DNA of 64,000 nt from Desulfosarcina sp. OttesenSCG-928-A07 (GCA_030267325.1 JAJDJS010000008.1:1-64000), one strand, 5' to 3'; shown: positions 20,935-31,129, numbered from the stretch's first letter. Notes: a model not told the origin generated them from the letters alone. Program-made: numbers and translations.

Positions 20935-20951
20935 ATGCAAAATCGTTTCGG
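20912..20951. repeat. 20-bp tandem duplication spanning the MBL-hydrolase stop codon
   Basis: taaatgcgaaatcgttccgg / taaatgcaaaatcgtttcgg, 18 of 20 identical by eye. Confidence 0.8.
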
Positions 20952-21077
20952 ATACATGGCACTGTCTGATGTTCAGCAGCATCAGTGGGATCCATCTTCA
21001 CCGCACCAATGACGGGCTGGAATGAATCCGTTCTGCCATAACGGATAAATCCACCATGGGTCAAATTTGTCCAGAAA

Positions 21078-21848
21078 CTAGGGTATGTTCACACGCCCTA
21101 TCCTGAACGCCTTCCAGTCCCATGGCGGGCGGTCATGGGCGGGGACATCCATGGCCGACAAGGGGGCCGACAGGGGCCAGGGCCAGTCTTCGGGAATGGG
21201 GCTGGTGAAGATCATCTGTTCATCCCGCGTGGGGTGACCCACTTTCAGGATGTGGGCCAGAAGGGCGATTTGCTGATAAGAAAGCGGATGCCGGGCGCCG
21301 TATCGCACATCGCCGAAAAGGGGATGACCGAAAGCAGCCAGTTGAATACGGATCTGATGCCGCCGGCCGGTTTCAAGATTTACCTGAACAAGGCTTTTGT
21401 CATCCTTCCTGTCCAGCACTGTATAGTGGAGCCGCGCTTCCCGGCTTAGGGGCGTGGGCCCTTCCGTCACCCGGCTTTTCTTTTCTGTCCGCTCAATATG
21501 GTGCACCAGATATCCCGTATCTTCCGCCACCCGGCCTTCCACCACGGCCAGGTATTGTTTTTCTGCTGTACGGTCCCTGAACTGGGCAGATAGACGGGAT
21601 GCGGCTTTGGAGGTCCGGGCAAACACAACCACACCGGCAACCGGCCGGTCCAGCCGATGTACCAGGCCTAGAAAGACCTGTCCGGGTTTGTGATATTGAA
21701 TTTTGAGCCATTGTTTGGCCAGGTCCAGAAGGCAGATGTCACCGGTGGCATCGCCCTGGACCAGAAGACCGGCAGGTTTGTACAGGGCTAAAAGGTGATT
21801 GTCCGCGTAAAGTACTGGCCAGCGGTCATCAAAAAAGGAAAGATGCAT
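21078..21848 (-). CDS. RluA family pseudouridine synthase
   Basis: VHRLDRPVAGVVVFARTSKAASRLSAQFRDR, LETGRRHQIRIQLA; start reassigned to 21848 because the upstream extension overlaps the AI-2E gene. Confidence 0.9.
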   Translation of the reverse strand: MHLSFFDDRWPVLYADNHLLALYKPAGLLVQGDATGDICLLDLAKQWLKIQYHKPGQVFLGLVHRLDRPVAGVVVFARTSKAASRLSAQFRDRTAEKQYLAVVEGRVAEDTGYLVHHIERTEKKSRVTEGPTPLSREARLHYTVLDRKDDKSLVQVNLETGRRHQIRIQLAAFGHPLFGDVRYGARHPLSYQQIALLAHILKVGHPTRDEQMIFTSPIPEDWPWPLSAPLSAMDVPAHDRPPWDWKAFRIGRVNIP

Positions 21849-21885
21849 CCCAAGATACCTGCTCAGAGGCGTACTGCCCAAAGAC

Positions 21886-22974
21886 TTATCCTGGGTCAGA
21901 CACCGGTAAATCCGCAAGGGGATCGTTTCGCGTAAAGCCCACCTTGAGCACGGCATTGATGAGGGTTGCCAGGGGAATGGCGAAAAAAAGTCCCCAGACG
22001 CCCCATAACCCGCCGAACAGCAGTACGGCCACCACAATGGCCACCGGATGCAGGTGAACCACGCCGGATAACAGCAAAGGGGCCAAGAGGGTACCGTCAA
22101 GGATTTGAATGATGGTGTATGCCGCCAGAATGGCAATAAAATTTCCGCTGATGCCCCACTGGACAAAGGCGATCAGAGACACCACCATCCCCATGACCGT
22201 AACGCCCAGGTATGGAATCAATACCGAGAGTCCCACAAAAAGGGACACCACCATGGAAAACTGAAAGTCCAGCACCCTGAACACCACATCGCTGACTGCC
22301 CAGACAATCAACACTTCCCAGCACTTCCCGCGAATGTAGTTGCTCACCTGGGCATTGGCCTCCTGCCAGACAGATGCGGTAAGATCCATATTGTCCGGCA
22401 AAAAACGCTGGCCCCAGGATAAAATTGCCGTTTTGTCCTTGAGCAGGAAAAAAACCATGAAAGGCACCAGCACCAGGTAGACCAGAAGGTGAATGAGTCC
22501 CACCACCGACGCCAGGGAGAGTGACAGCACCTGTTTTCCCATGTCAGCGATACTCACATTGAGAAATCCGATGATATCCACGATCTGTTTTTTGGAGATC
22601 AATTCCGGATAAGGGGCGGGGAGTTGCATGATGCTGCTCTGGAGGGTGACCAGCATCCGGGGAAGCTGCTGCACCAGTTGGGTGACCTGTTTGGTGATGA
22701 GCGGCAAAAGCCACAGAATCATGATGGTCATGCCAGCGATAAACAGCATGAACACAACCAGGACGGCCGCTATCCGGGGAAGGCCGATGCGTTGATGAAG
22801 GGGAATGACCAGGCCGTCAAGCAGATAGGCGATAATGATACTGACAAACACCGGGGTCAGCAGGCTGCCGAGAAAGTAAACAATGCCTATGCCGGCCAGC
22901 AGCATGAGCCCCAGGATGATCCGCTGGGGATCGGAAAAGTGACGTTCTTTCCAATTTCTCAGCAAGTTGAGCAT
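21886..22974 (-). CDS. AI-2E family transporter (permease)
   Basis: Multi-pass membrane protein; VGLSVLIPYLGVTVMG, GTLLAPLLLSGVVHLHPVAIVVAVLLFGGLWGVWGLFFAIPLA. Confidence 0.92.
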   Translation of the reverse strand: MLNLLRNWKERHFSDPQRIILGLMLLAGIGIVYFLGSLLTPVFVSIIIAYLLDGLVIPLHQRIGLPRIAAVLVVFMLFIAGMTIMILWLLPLITKQVTQLVQQLPRMLVTLQSSIMQLPAPYPELISKKQIVDIIGFLNVSIADMGKQVLSLSLASVVGLIHLLVYLVLVPFMVFFLLKDKTAILSWGQRFLPDNMDLTASVWQEANAQVSNYIRGKCWEVLIVWAVSDVVFRVLDFQFSMVVSLFVGLSVLIPYLGVTVMGMVVSLIAFVQWGISGNFIAILAAYTIIQILDGTLLAPLLLSGVVHLHPVAIVVAVLLFGGLWGVWGLFFAIPLATLINAVLKVGFTRNDPLADLPVSDPG

Positions 22975-22992
22975 GGATATATTTTGTTTTTC

Positions 22993-23952
22993 TTATCTGG
23001 CTTTTTTCAGTTCCACATAAAAGGTGGCGGAAAGCGCCGCCACACACCCGTCCGCAGCGGAAAGCACAATCTGGCGGGCGGGTTTTTCCCGCATATCGCC
23101 AATTGCGTAAATACCGGGCGTGTTGGTTTCGCATTTCTCGTTGGTAATCACAAACCCCTCAGCGCTCATATGGGTTTCTTCGGGGACCAGCTCCGTGTTG
23201 GGGGTAAATCCGATGAAGACAAACACGCCGTCCACATCCAGCTCCCGCATATCTGCGGTCTCCGTATGTTTCAGCATCACCCGTTCTACCCCGTCCGTGC
23301 CAGCATGAATTTCCGTCACAATCGTATTCCACAGCATATGGACGTTTTCCGCTGCGGCCAGCCGCTGTTGCAGGATCCTGCTGGCTCGCAGCTCATTCCG
23401 GCGATGGGCCAGGTAAACGGTCTTGCAGATTTTCGAAAGATAAAGGGATTCTTCCACGGCACTGTCTCCGCCGCCCACCACCAGAACGGTTTTTCCCCTG
23501 AAGAAGAAGCCGTCGCAGGTGGCGCAATAGGAGACTCCCTTGCCGTGAAGCTCTGCTTCACCCGGTATATCCAGTTTCCGGGGCGTGCCGCCGGTGGCCA
23601 GGATCACCGCATGGGTGGTCAGCACCTCGCCGTTTTCCAGTTTGACGGTGTGATACTCAAGACCCGGCAAAAGTTCGGTGACTTCTTTGGAAATCATCTC
23701 CAGGTCGTAAGATTTGGCGTGTTCGGCAAATTTCATGGCCAGTTCCGCGCCGCTGATGTGGATAAACCCAGGATAGTTTTCTACCTCATCAGTTACCAGG
23801 ATCTGGCCGCCGGGAGCGAGTTTTTCCACCAGAACGGTTTTGAGGGCAGCCCGCATGGCGTAAATGGCCGCAGTCAGGCCGCCGGCGCCGCCGCCGATAA
23901 TCACCACATCATAGTGTACAGGGCCTGAACCCTCAGCTTGGGCCATGATCAA
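22993..23952 (-). CDS. trxB: Thioredoxin reductase
   Basis: VVIIGGGAGGLTAAIYAMRA, redox CATCDGFFFRGK, VVGGGDSAVEE, GIYAIGDMREKPARQIVLSAADGCVAA. Confidence 0.94.
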   Translation of the reverse strand: MIMAQAEGSGPVHYDVVIIGGGAGGLTAAIYAMRAALKTVLVEKLAPGGQILVTDEVENYPGFIHISGAELAMKFAEHAKSYDLEMISKEVTELLPGLEYHTVKLENGEVLTTHAVILATGGTPRKLDIPGEAELHGKGVSYCATCDGFFFRGKTVLVVGGGDSAVEESLYLSKICKTVYLAHRRNELRASRILQQRLAAAENVHMLWNTIVTEIHAGTDGVERVMLKHTETADMRELDVDGVFVFIGFTPNTELVPEETHMSAEGFVITNEKCETNTPGIYAIGDMREKPARQIVLSAADGCVAALSATFYVELKKAR

Positions 23953-25424
23953 CCTCCGCCTTTTTTTCTGGAAAGGGCTTCCTGAAGTTGGTCTCCAAGG
24001 GAACCCAAATGGCTTGCGGACCGGCTTGGCACATAGTCTTTCCAGTTCCGGTTCTCACTCTCACCGCCGTCTTCATCACCGCCCACAGACAAGGCGATTT
24101 TTCGCTCTGCCACATTAATATTATCAATGGTGACGGATATCTCGGCACCGGGTCGGGCGGATTCAAGGGCCGTGGCATTTTTCGAGGCGGCAATTTTTGA
24201 TTTGGGCAACAGCCCTGTGATGCCCGGCGAAAGATTGATAAAAAAGCCGAAGGTTTCTTTTTTTTCAATCCATCCCGGAACGGTTTCACCGGGTTTGAAG
24301 GTGTCCATCACCGTATCCCAGGGATCGCCTTTGGCTGCTTTGAGGCTCAGGGAAATGCGTTTGCGATCTGGTTCAATGGACTTTACCACCACCATGACCG
24401 CATCGCCCGGAGACACCACCTCCTCGGCCCGCATGACCCTTCGGGTATAACTCATCTCGCTGATATGAACGAGTCCCTCAATGCCCGGAAACAACTCCAC
24501 AAAAGCGCCAAAGGGCGCGCACCGGGTTATTTTTCCCGGAAGGGTGGCCCCCACCTGAACCTTCTGAAATGCATCGGCCCACGGATCGCCCATGACCTGT
24601 TTGGCGGAAAGGGAGATTTTGGGTGTATCGGATTTTTGTCCGGGCTTGATGTCAAGGACCCTGACCTGCAGCGTATCGCCCACAGCAACCGCCTGGTCCG
24701 GCGTGTCCAGCCGGGACCAGCTCAGTTCGCTGATGTGGACAAGGCCCTCCACACCCGGTGCCAGACGGACAAATACACCAAAGGGCATCATCCGGGTCAC
24801 GGTTCCTTCCAGCACTGCATCCGGTTCCAGCGCATCCATAAACGCTTTCCGGCTGGCGTCAATTTCTTTCTGCAAGAGCTCCCGGCGGGAAACAACAATA
24901 TTGCGGCCGGATTCTTCAAATCGTTTAATCAAAAAAGAAAAGGTCTGGTCCACATACGGGGCCGGATCATCCACATGGACCACATCCATCTGGCTGATGG
25001 GGCAAAAAGCCCGGCGCTTGGCGATCTCCACCTGAAACCCGCCCTTGATGGCGGCCACCACTTTGCCTTCCACCGGAATTTTCTGGGACCAGGCATCCTG
25101 CAGTATCTGGGCGCCGGCTGCACCGGAAATGGCTTTGGACAGGCGGATTTCGCTTTCGTTGTAGGCCACCACATACAGATCCAGCTCATCCCCTTCGGAA
25201 AAAGGCAGGTTTCCTTCTTCATCCAGGAGCTCATTTTTTTCCACCACTCCGTCAACCTTGGTGCCGGTATCCACAAACACGGATTGGTCAGAAATGGCGA
25301 TGATGCGGCCCCGAATCTGATCGCCCACCTGAATGGCATCGTTCATTCCGGCGCTGTACGCTTCCAGTAATTCGGCAAAATTTTCTTCAGGTTCCGGCGA
25401 TGCGTTTTCAAAATCGTCATTCAT
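23949..25424 (-). CDS. S1 RNA-binding-domain protein (ribosomal protein S1-like)
   Basis: Repeated S1 domains (GTVTRMMPFGVFVRLAPGVEGLVHISELSW, GKITRCAPFGAFVELFPGIEGLVHISEMSY). Start reassigned to MNDDFENAS. ATGA overlap with trxB. Confidence 0.9.
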   Translation of the reverse strand: MNDDFENASPEPEENFAELLEAYSAGMNDAIQVGDQIRGRIIAISDQSVFVDTGTKVDGVVEKNELLDEEGNLPFSEGDELDLYVVAYNESEIRLSKAISGAAGAQILQDAWSQKIPVEGKVVAAIKGGFQVEIAKRRAFCPISQMDVVHVDDPAPYVDQTFSFLIKRFEESGRNIVVSRRELLQKEIDASRKAFMDALEPDAVLEGTVTRMMPFGVFVRLAPGVEGLVHISELSWSRLDTPDQAVAVGDTLQVRVLDIKPGQKSDTPKISLSAKQVMGDPWADAFQKVQVGATLPGKITRCAPFGAFVELFPGIEGLVHISEMSYTRRVMRAEEVVSPGDAVMVVVKSIEPDRKRISLSLKAAKGDPWDTVMDTFKPGETVPGWIEKKETFGFFINLSPGITGLLPKSKIAASKNATALESARPGAEISVTIDNINVAERKIALSVGGDEDGGESENRNWKDYVPSRSASHLGSLGDQLQEALSRKKGGG

Positions 25425-25543
25425 GGTTGTTCTCCCCAGTGCGTTTAAAGATGGGCGCATCTTCACCAAAAATTCATCGCTTTTGCAAGTCCATTATAGA
25501 TGGGTACGAATTGGGCGGAAAATGGGGTGGCTTGCGGCCTTCC

Positions 25544-26461
25544 TCATCCTTTCAGCACCAACCGCATGGACCGAATCATTCTTTCGGGATGGTAGGAGCG
25601 TTTGGCTTTTTCCAGGCCGGGAATCCCCATGTCACTCTCCTTGTTCAGCCAGGTATAGCCGGAAAACAGCATTCGGGCGCAGGCATTGTCAAAATACTGA
25701 TACAATCCCTTGATGGATTCAATTGCTTTTTCGTATTGAAGGGTCGCCATATCCGGTGTGAGTGGCGCGGAAATGCCGAAGGCGGAGACTTTGCCGTCAA
25801 TCCGCAGCAAAATACCCGTGAGGTCAAAGGCGTCATAGTGGGTCAGCGTGTTTGCCGCCGCCTGTTTTTCGCAAGCCAGGTCCACCTGGTCTTCAGCATC
25901 ACATGACCGCTCAATGCACCATTCTTCGAGAAATTCCAGACACGCGTCCGTATTAGCCGCTGAAATGGGTTCAATGGAGACTCTTCCCAGATCCACATAA
26001 TCCCGCACAAACTGGTGGATCAGGTTTCGTTTTTTCGAATACCGGTTTCCCTTGAGTTCCGCCAGATCCGTGACCCGGTACACATAATCGTCATAGGCGC
26101 CCTGGGGCATAATTTTAAAGTGCCTTAAAATTTCGTCTTCGCCGAAATGGGTCACATAGGATTCCGGAACAAAGGAAAACTCCGTATACCCGGAAAGCTC
26201 GGCAATGGTCACCAGCTCATGGGGCGGTGTCTTTTTTCCGAAAGACACCGGCAGCAGCAGATAGCGGTTGCTGCTCCCGACGTAAAACTCGGCGGCAATC
26301 AGGAGCATGTTGTTATATTCCGCAGCCAGAGAGTGGTACCGGTCATTTTTCCAGGAAATGGCCGAGGAAAGCGAATAGGCACACAGCTCGTAGCACTGGT
26401 CTTTAAAATAGGGACGATACTTGACATAATCCGGGGGTGTGAGTTCAGCAAAATTCATCAT
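25544..26461 (-). CDS. DUF2156 / phosphatidylglycerol lysyltransferase C-terminal-like protein
   Basis: KKRNLIHQFVRDY, CLEFLEEWCIER, GILLRIDGKVSAFGISAPLTPDMATLQYEKAIESIKGLYQYFDN, WLNKESDMGIPGLEKAKRSYHPERM are typical of DUF2156. Confidence 0.85.
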   Translation of the reverse strand: MMNFAELTPPDYVKYRPYFKDQCYELCAYSLSSAISWKNDRYHSLAAEYNNMLLIAAEFYVGSSNRYLLLPVSFGKKTPPHELVTIAELSGYTEFSFVPESYVTHFGEDEILRHFKIMPQGAYDDYVYRVTDLAELKGNRYSKKRNLIHQFVRDYVDLGRVSIEPISAANTDACLEFLEEWCIERSCDAEDQVDLACEKQAAANTLTHYDAFDLTGILLRIDGKVSAFGISAPLTPDMATLQYEKAIESIKGLYQYFDNACARMLFSGYTWLNKESDMGIPGLEKAKRSYHPERMIRSMRLVLKG

Positions 26462-27915
26462 AATAGCTTGAGCATGGGCACCGCATCCGCCATGGGTGAA
26501 AACCCCAGCGGCCGATAAAAAAGGTGCGTTTTCCTTTCTGCAATAAGTCCGATCCAGCCGATACCGTCTGCTTTCAGCCGGGACACCAGCCGGGATACCA
26601 CCTGGGTTCCGATTCCTTTTTTCCTGAAAACCGGGTCCACGGTTACATCCTGAATATAGGCGTCACTGGCCCGGTCACTGATGGCGCGGCCCATGGCGAC
26701 AATGGCGGAGGTGGAGCCTTCACGGGCCACCAGAAAAAAGTGGCTTCCCCGGACAATGCCGGAAACCATGGCCGGGTTGTCCGTGGGATCGGTCCACCAG
26801 CCGGCAAGCCGATACAGTTTGATGAGCCCGGAAATATCCGCTCCTGATGGGTTTTCAAGAAAATAGTATCCAATTGCCACTGGGGCTGTATCAGGGACCG
26901 GGGATTTTTCCGGATCTGATGCTTTTTCTGCCATGGGCAACGCGGCCCGGGGTTTTTCTGTATTGACCTGCCGGATATGGGATAAATCCGAATTCAAAGC
27001 ACCCCACACACAGGTGACCTTGTTTCGCCCCGCTTGTTTTGCCCGATACATGGCCGCATCCGCCCGCTTGACAAAATCGGTCACCGATTCTTCCCGGATA
27101 TACTGCGTCACGCCGACGCTGATGGTAAGGTGTGCCAAGGCCCCGGGAACGGGAAAACTTTCCGCGGCAACAACGGCACGAAGCCGCTCGGCAACGGTAA
27201 GGGCTTCTTCAGCCGGTGTTTCGGGAAGAATAACGGTAAATTCTTCTCCGCCGTATCGATAGGCGGTATCCATTTTTCGCAGACAGGAGCGGATGAGCTG
27301 AGCAATCCGGACCAGCACCTTGTCGCCTTCCACATGACCGTATGTGTCGTTGTGGATTTTAAAGAGATCAATGTCCAGAAACAGCAGGCTCAGATCGTGA
27401 CCATACCGGTTGAACCGGTCAATTTCCATTTTGATATGGATATAAAAATAGCGGGAATTATAAAGCTGGGTCAGATCGTCGGTAATGGACAGCGCTTTCA
27501 GCTCATCCATCATCTCCAGGCGTTCCCGATTCAGTTTTCGCTCCCGGAGAACCCGTTTGAGGCGAAGGTTGAGTTCCTCCAATTGAATGGGCTTGAAAAC
27601 AAAATCACTGGCGCCCTTGCTCACCGCTGCTTCATAGGAGTAGTCAGGGGTATAACCGGTCATGACCATCACATCCACATTCCACCGGCTTTTGATGCGG
27701 TCGGTCATGTCCAGCCCGTTCATTCCCGGCAGGAGGATGTCGGTAATCACCACATCCACATTGACGGGACCGTTTCCCTCCAGATGTTCAAGCAGGCGAA
27801 TCGCTTCTTCGGCACTGGACACAGACGAGACCCTATAGCCGAAACGTCCGAGAAACGCCTCCATGGTTTTCAGCGTCGAAGGCTCATGATCAACAATGAG
27901 GATATGTGAGGCCAT
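26458..27915 (-). CDS. Response regulator with GGDEF diguanylate cyclase and C-terminal GNAT domains
   Basis: Receiver (ILIVDHEPSTLKTM, ITDILLPGMNGLDM), GGDEF (DDLTQLYNSRYF, YRYGGEEFTVILPET), GNAT (IQDVTVDPVFRKKGIGTQVVSRLVSRLKADGIGWIGLIAE). Confidence 0.9.
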   Translation of the reverse strand: MASHILIVDHEPSTLKTMEAFLGRFGYRVSSVSSAEEAIRLLEHLEGNGPVNVDVVITDILLPGMNGLDMTDRIKSRWNVDVMVMTGYTPDYSYEAAVSKGASDFVFKPIQLEELNLRLKRVLRERKLNRERLEMMDELKALSITDDLTQLYNSRYFYIHIKMEIDRFNRYGHDLSLLFLDIDLFKIHNDTYGHVEGDKVLVRIAQLIRSCLRKMDTAYRYGGEEFTVILPETPAEEALTVAERLRAVVAAESFPVPGALAHLTISVGVTQYIREESVTDFVKRADAAMYRAKQAGRNKVTCVWGALNSDLSHIRQVNTEKPRAALPMAEKASDPEKSPVPDTAPVAIGYYFLENPSGADISGLIKLYRLAGWWTDPTDNPAMVSGIVRGSHFFLVAREGSTSAIVAMGRAISDRASDAYIQDVTVDPVFRKKGIGTQVVSRLVSRLKADGIGWIGLIAERKTHLFYRPLGFSPMADAVPMLKLL

Positions 27916-27954
27916 GACATTCCCGGACTTTTACAGACAGCTTTCGCTTACCCG

Positions 27955-27984
27955 TTGACACGGAAAAAAACGATCTGATATTAA
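27955..27984 (+). promoter_or_regulatory. Candidate sigma-70-type promoter upstream of lepA
   Basis: TTGACA, 17-18 nt spacer, ATATTA/TATTAA; about 90 nt before the lepA start. Confidence 0.4.
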
Positions 27985-28071
27985 TATAAATTTTTTAAAA
28001 AACGTATTATAGGCACCCCTTAAAAAGGTGTCAAGGAACGTTTTCTTCGCCTCCAACCTGTGTGTGCCTTC

Positions 28072-29868
28072 ATGAAAAACATAAGAAATTTCAGTATTAT
28101 CGCCCATATTGACCACGGCAAATCAACGCTTTCCGACCGGTTGATCCAGTCCAGTAAAATCATTTCAGATCGTGATTTCAAGGATCAGATTCTGGACTCC
28201 ATGGAAATTGAACGGGAACGGGGCATCACCATCAAGAGTCAGACCGTGTGCCTGCCGTATACGGCCCGGGACGGCAAAACCTATGTTCTGAACCTCATTG
28301 ACACCCCTGGCCATGTGGATTTTACCTACGAGGTATCCCGGGCCCTGGCCTCCTGCGAAGGGGCGCTCCTGCTCATTGACGCCAGCCAGGGCGTGGAGGC
28401 CCAGACCCTGGCCAATCTGTATCTGGCCATGGAGCACAACCTGGACATTATCCCGGTCATCAACAAAATTGATCTTCCCTCGGCGGACATCGATCGGGTC
28501 AAGGGCCAGATTGGGTCGGATCTGGGCCTGGATCCGGAATCGGCCATTCTCGCATCCGCCAAGGAAGGAACCGGAATTACCGATATTCTGGAGGCTGTGG
28601 TCCAACATCTGCCGCCGCCCGCAGGCGATCCGGAGGCGCCGCTTCAGGCGTTGATTTTTGATTCCCATTACGATCCGTTCCGGGGAACTGTGGTGCATTT
28701 CCGTATCAAGGAAGGCACTCTCCGGACGGGTGACCGGATCCGGTTCATGTCCAATGGCGCCACCTATAGAGTGGAAGAAGTGGGCGTGTTTCAGATCGTC
28801 AGGATTCCCAAAAAGTCGCTTTCCGCAGGTGAGGTGGGATATATGATCGCTGGCATCAAGACGGTCAGCGACACCCGGTCCGGCGATACCGTGACCCTGG
28901 ACAACAGGCCCTGCGCTGCGCCGCTTCCGGGTTTCAAGGAAGCGAAACCTGTGGTGTTTTCCTCCATTTATCCGGTGGCCTCGGATGATTATGAGGATCT
29001 GGCCGTGGCCATGGAAAAGCTGAAGCTCAACGATGCGGCTCTGGTTTACGAAAAAGACAGCAGCGCAGCCCTGGGGTTCGGGTTTCGGTGCGGCTTTTTG
29101 GGGCTTCTCCACCTTGAAGTGGTCCAGGAACGACTGGAACGGGAGTACGATCTTTCCCTTATTCTTACCGCGCCGTCGGTCCGCTACCGGCTGGAGATGA
29201 ACGACGGAGAAGAGCTCACCATTGACAACCCGGCCCTTTATCCAGACCCCACCCTGATCGCCCAGGCCCTGGAGCCTTTTATCAAGGCCTCCATCATCAT
29301 TCCGGACCGGTACATGGGCGCTGTCATGAAGCTGTGCATGGAACGCAGGGGCATCAACAAGAATTATCAGTATCTGACCAGTGACCGGCTGGAGATGATT
29401 TTTGAGCTGCCCCTGGCCGAAGTGATCTACGATTTTTACGATAGGCTCAAGTCCCTGACCCAGGGGTATGGGTCCTTTGATTATGAGCTCATCGACTACC
29501 GGGAGACCGATCTGGTCAAGCTGGACTTTCTCATCAACGGTGAACGGGTGGATGCGCTTTCCATGCTGATTCACCGGGATAATGCGGTCAATCGCGCCCG
29601 GATTGCCTGCGATAAGCTCAAAGACGAAATTCCCCGCCAGATGTTCAAGATCGCCATTCAGGGCGCCATCGGCGGGAAAATTATTTCCCGGTCCACCGTA
29701 TCCCCGTTCCGGAAAGATGTGACCGCCAAATGCTATGGCGGTGATATTTCACGAAAACGCAAGCTCTTGGAAAAACAGAAAAAAGGAAAGAAACGGATGA
29801 AAATGGTGGGCCAGGTGATGCTGCCCCAGTCCGCATTCCTGGCTGTACTTAAAACAGATTCAGATTAG
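28072..29868 (+). CDS. lepA: Elongation factor 4
   Basis: [43 protein letters not shown]-terminal [22 protein letters not shown]. Confidence 0.97.
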   Translation: MKNIRNFSIIAHIDHGKSTLSDRLIQSSKIISDRDFKDQILDSMEIERERGITIKSQTVCLPYTARDGKTYVLNLIDTPGHVDFTYEVSRALASCEGALLLIDASQGVEAQTLANLYLAMEHNLDIIPVINKIDLPSADIDRVKGQIGSDLGLDPESAILASAKEGTGITDILEAVVQHLPPPAGDPEAPLQALIFDSHYDPFRGTVVHFRIKEGTLRTGDRIRFMSNGATYRVEEVGVFQIVRIPKKSLSAGEVGYMIAGIKTVSDTRSGDTVTLDNRPCAAPLPGFKEAKPVVFSSIYPVASDDYEDLAVAMEKLKLNDAALVYEKDSSAALGFGFRCGFLGLLHLEVVQERLEREYDLSLILTAPSVRYRLEMNDGEELTIDNPALYPDPTLIAQALEPFIKASIIIPDRYMGAVMKLCMERRGINKNYQYLTSDRLEMIFELPLAEVIYDFYDRLKSLTQGYGSFDYELIDYRETDLVKLDFLINGERVDALSMLIHRDNAVNRARIACDKLKDEIPRQMFKIAIQGAIGGKIISRSTVSPFRKDVTAKCYGGDISRKRKLLEKQKKGKKRMKMVGQVMLPQSAFLAVLKTDSD

Positions 29869-30003
29869 ATTTCTTTTCCTGTCCGTATTCCCCAGGATAC
29901 ATCGCCAAAGCTTTGGTGTTGAATAAAAAAGTCCGTGATCGCCGCTGTTTTTTGTACCTTTCCCCAAGGCTCATGAAGTATACTGCGCACCGCCAATAAG
30001 TTG

Positions 30004-30047
30004 CTGTTTTCAGTTGTTGAAAACAGGGCGCGATTCATCGCGCCCTG
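30004..30047. other. Two overlapping inverted repeats downstream of lepA
   Basis: CTGTTTTCA-GTTGT-TGAAAACAG (30004-30026) overlaps CAGGGCGCGA-TTCA-TCGCGCCCTG (30024-30047). Confidence 0.7.
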
Positions 30048-30081
30048 TCTGAAAAAATAAATTTAATGACGTTTCTGAGTA

Positions 30082-30206
30082 TAGATAGTGTCACCTTAAG
30101 AAATGTAACGATTTGAATTTGTTATATCAAAAAAGATCCCAAGATTTTACCAATAGCCAATACTAAATGATTTCAATCTGTTCCAATCTCGATGGGACAC
30201 TGTCTA
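30082..30206. mobile_element. MITE-like element copy B (~125 bp)
   Basis: TAGATAGTGTCACCTTAAGAAATGTAACGATTTGAATTT...GATTTCAATCTGTTCCAATCTCGATGGGACACTGTCTA. Confidence 0.82.
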
Positions 30207-30313
30207 AGGCGTCTTCCGTGTTGCCATTGCCGGAGGATGTGCCGCCATCAACGTTACCAGACCCCTATACCGGGCTTTTACCCGCTGGACAAAGGCATCG
30301 CCCAAGCGTAAAA

Positions 30314-31027
30314 ATGGATACAACACGTCAGATACTTTCCGAAACACCGCTCTTCAACGGTTTGTCCGCTGAAGAGCAGGATGAACTGGCCGCCATTTCT
30401 GTGGGACGGCCATACGGTCGGGGTGAACTGATTTTTATGGAAGGAGACCCGGCGGATGGGTTTTACCTGGTGGCCCGCGGCCGGGTGAAAATTTTCAAAA
30501 CCGCGCTGGAGGGAAAAGAGCTGATCCTGCACATCTATGGACCGGGAAACCCCTTTGGTGAAGTTCCGGTTTTTGCCGGCGGCCGGTTTCCGGCAAGCGC
30601 CATGGCACTTTCGGCCAGCCAGGTGCTTTTTTTACCCAGAAGCGCGTTTATCGCCTTGATCAGCCGGCGTCCGCACCTGGCCATGAACATGCTGGGGGAA
30701 CTGTCCGTGCGCCTCCGGCAGTTTACTGTGCAGCTTGAAGCCCTGTCCCTCAAGACCGTGCCGTCCCGCCTGGCCGCGTATCTGGTCCGGTTGTCCCATG
30801 AACAACGGACAAAATCCATGTCGGAACAGGAAGTGCGGCTTCCCCTTTCAAAAGGGCAACTGGCCAGCGTCTTGGGCACGATCCCCGAGACCCTGTCCCG
30901 AATTTTTTCCCGGATGTCCGCCGCTGGTCTGATCCGGATAAAGGGAAAAACCCTCTGGCTCCTGGACGCAGAGGGCCTCACCCGGCTGGCTGCGGGTGAA
31001 AAATGGGAGGATGGGGATGCCAGATAG
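30314..31027 (+). CDS. Crp/Fnr family transcriptional regulator
   Basis: cNMP-binding fold (LPRSAFIALISRRPHLA) and HTH (RLPLSKGQLASVLGTIPETLSRIFSRMSAAGLI). Start at 30314 preferred; the listed ORF extends into repeat copy B. Confidence 0.9.
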   Translation: MDTTRQILSETPLFNGLSAEEQDELAAISVGRPYGRGELIFMEGDPADGFYLVARGRVKIFKTALEGKELILHIYGPGNPFGEVPVFAGGRFPASAMALSASQVLFLPRSAFIALISRRPHLAMNMLGELSVRLRQFTVQLEALSLKTVPSRLAAYLVRLSHEQRTKSMSEQEVRLPLSKGQLASVLGTIPETLSRIFSRMSAAGLIRIKGKTLWLLDAEGLTRLAAGEKWEDGDAR

Positions 31028-31076
31028 CCTCCCCGATTTATTTTGAAAAAACCGTTTTGTTGTTTTTAAACGGGGT

Positions 31077-31103
31077 TAGATAGTGCCACCCAACCCCGAT
31101 GTC
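31077..31103. repeat. Possible decayed end of the same MITE family
   Basis: TTAGATAGTGCCACCCAA resembles the left end TAGATAGTGTCACCTTAA; no matching right end found. Confidence 0.3.
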
Positions 31104-31129
31104 CAACACTGTGGGTTCCGTTGACCCCC

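Noticed and set aside
22624-23928. 434-aa plus-strand ORF opposite the AI-2E transporter and trxB
   Set aside because: Both antisense partners have full family motifs; the plus-strand translation has no recognisable domain.
28165-29574. 469-aa ORF antisense to lepA
   Set aside because: LepA is unambiguous on the plus strand; the antisense frame is a codon-bias by-product.
31077-31120. Seventh MITE copy at 31077
   Set aside because: Only about 15 bp of one end resembles the family (TAGATAGTGCCACC) and no second end was found; kept only as a low-confidence feature.
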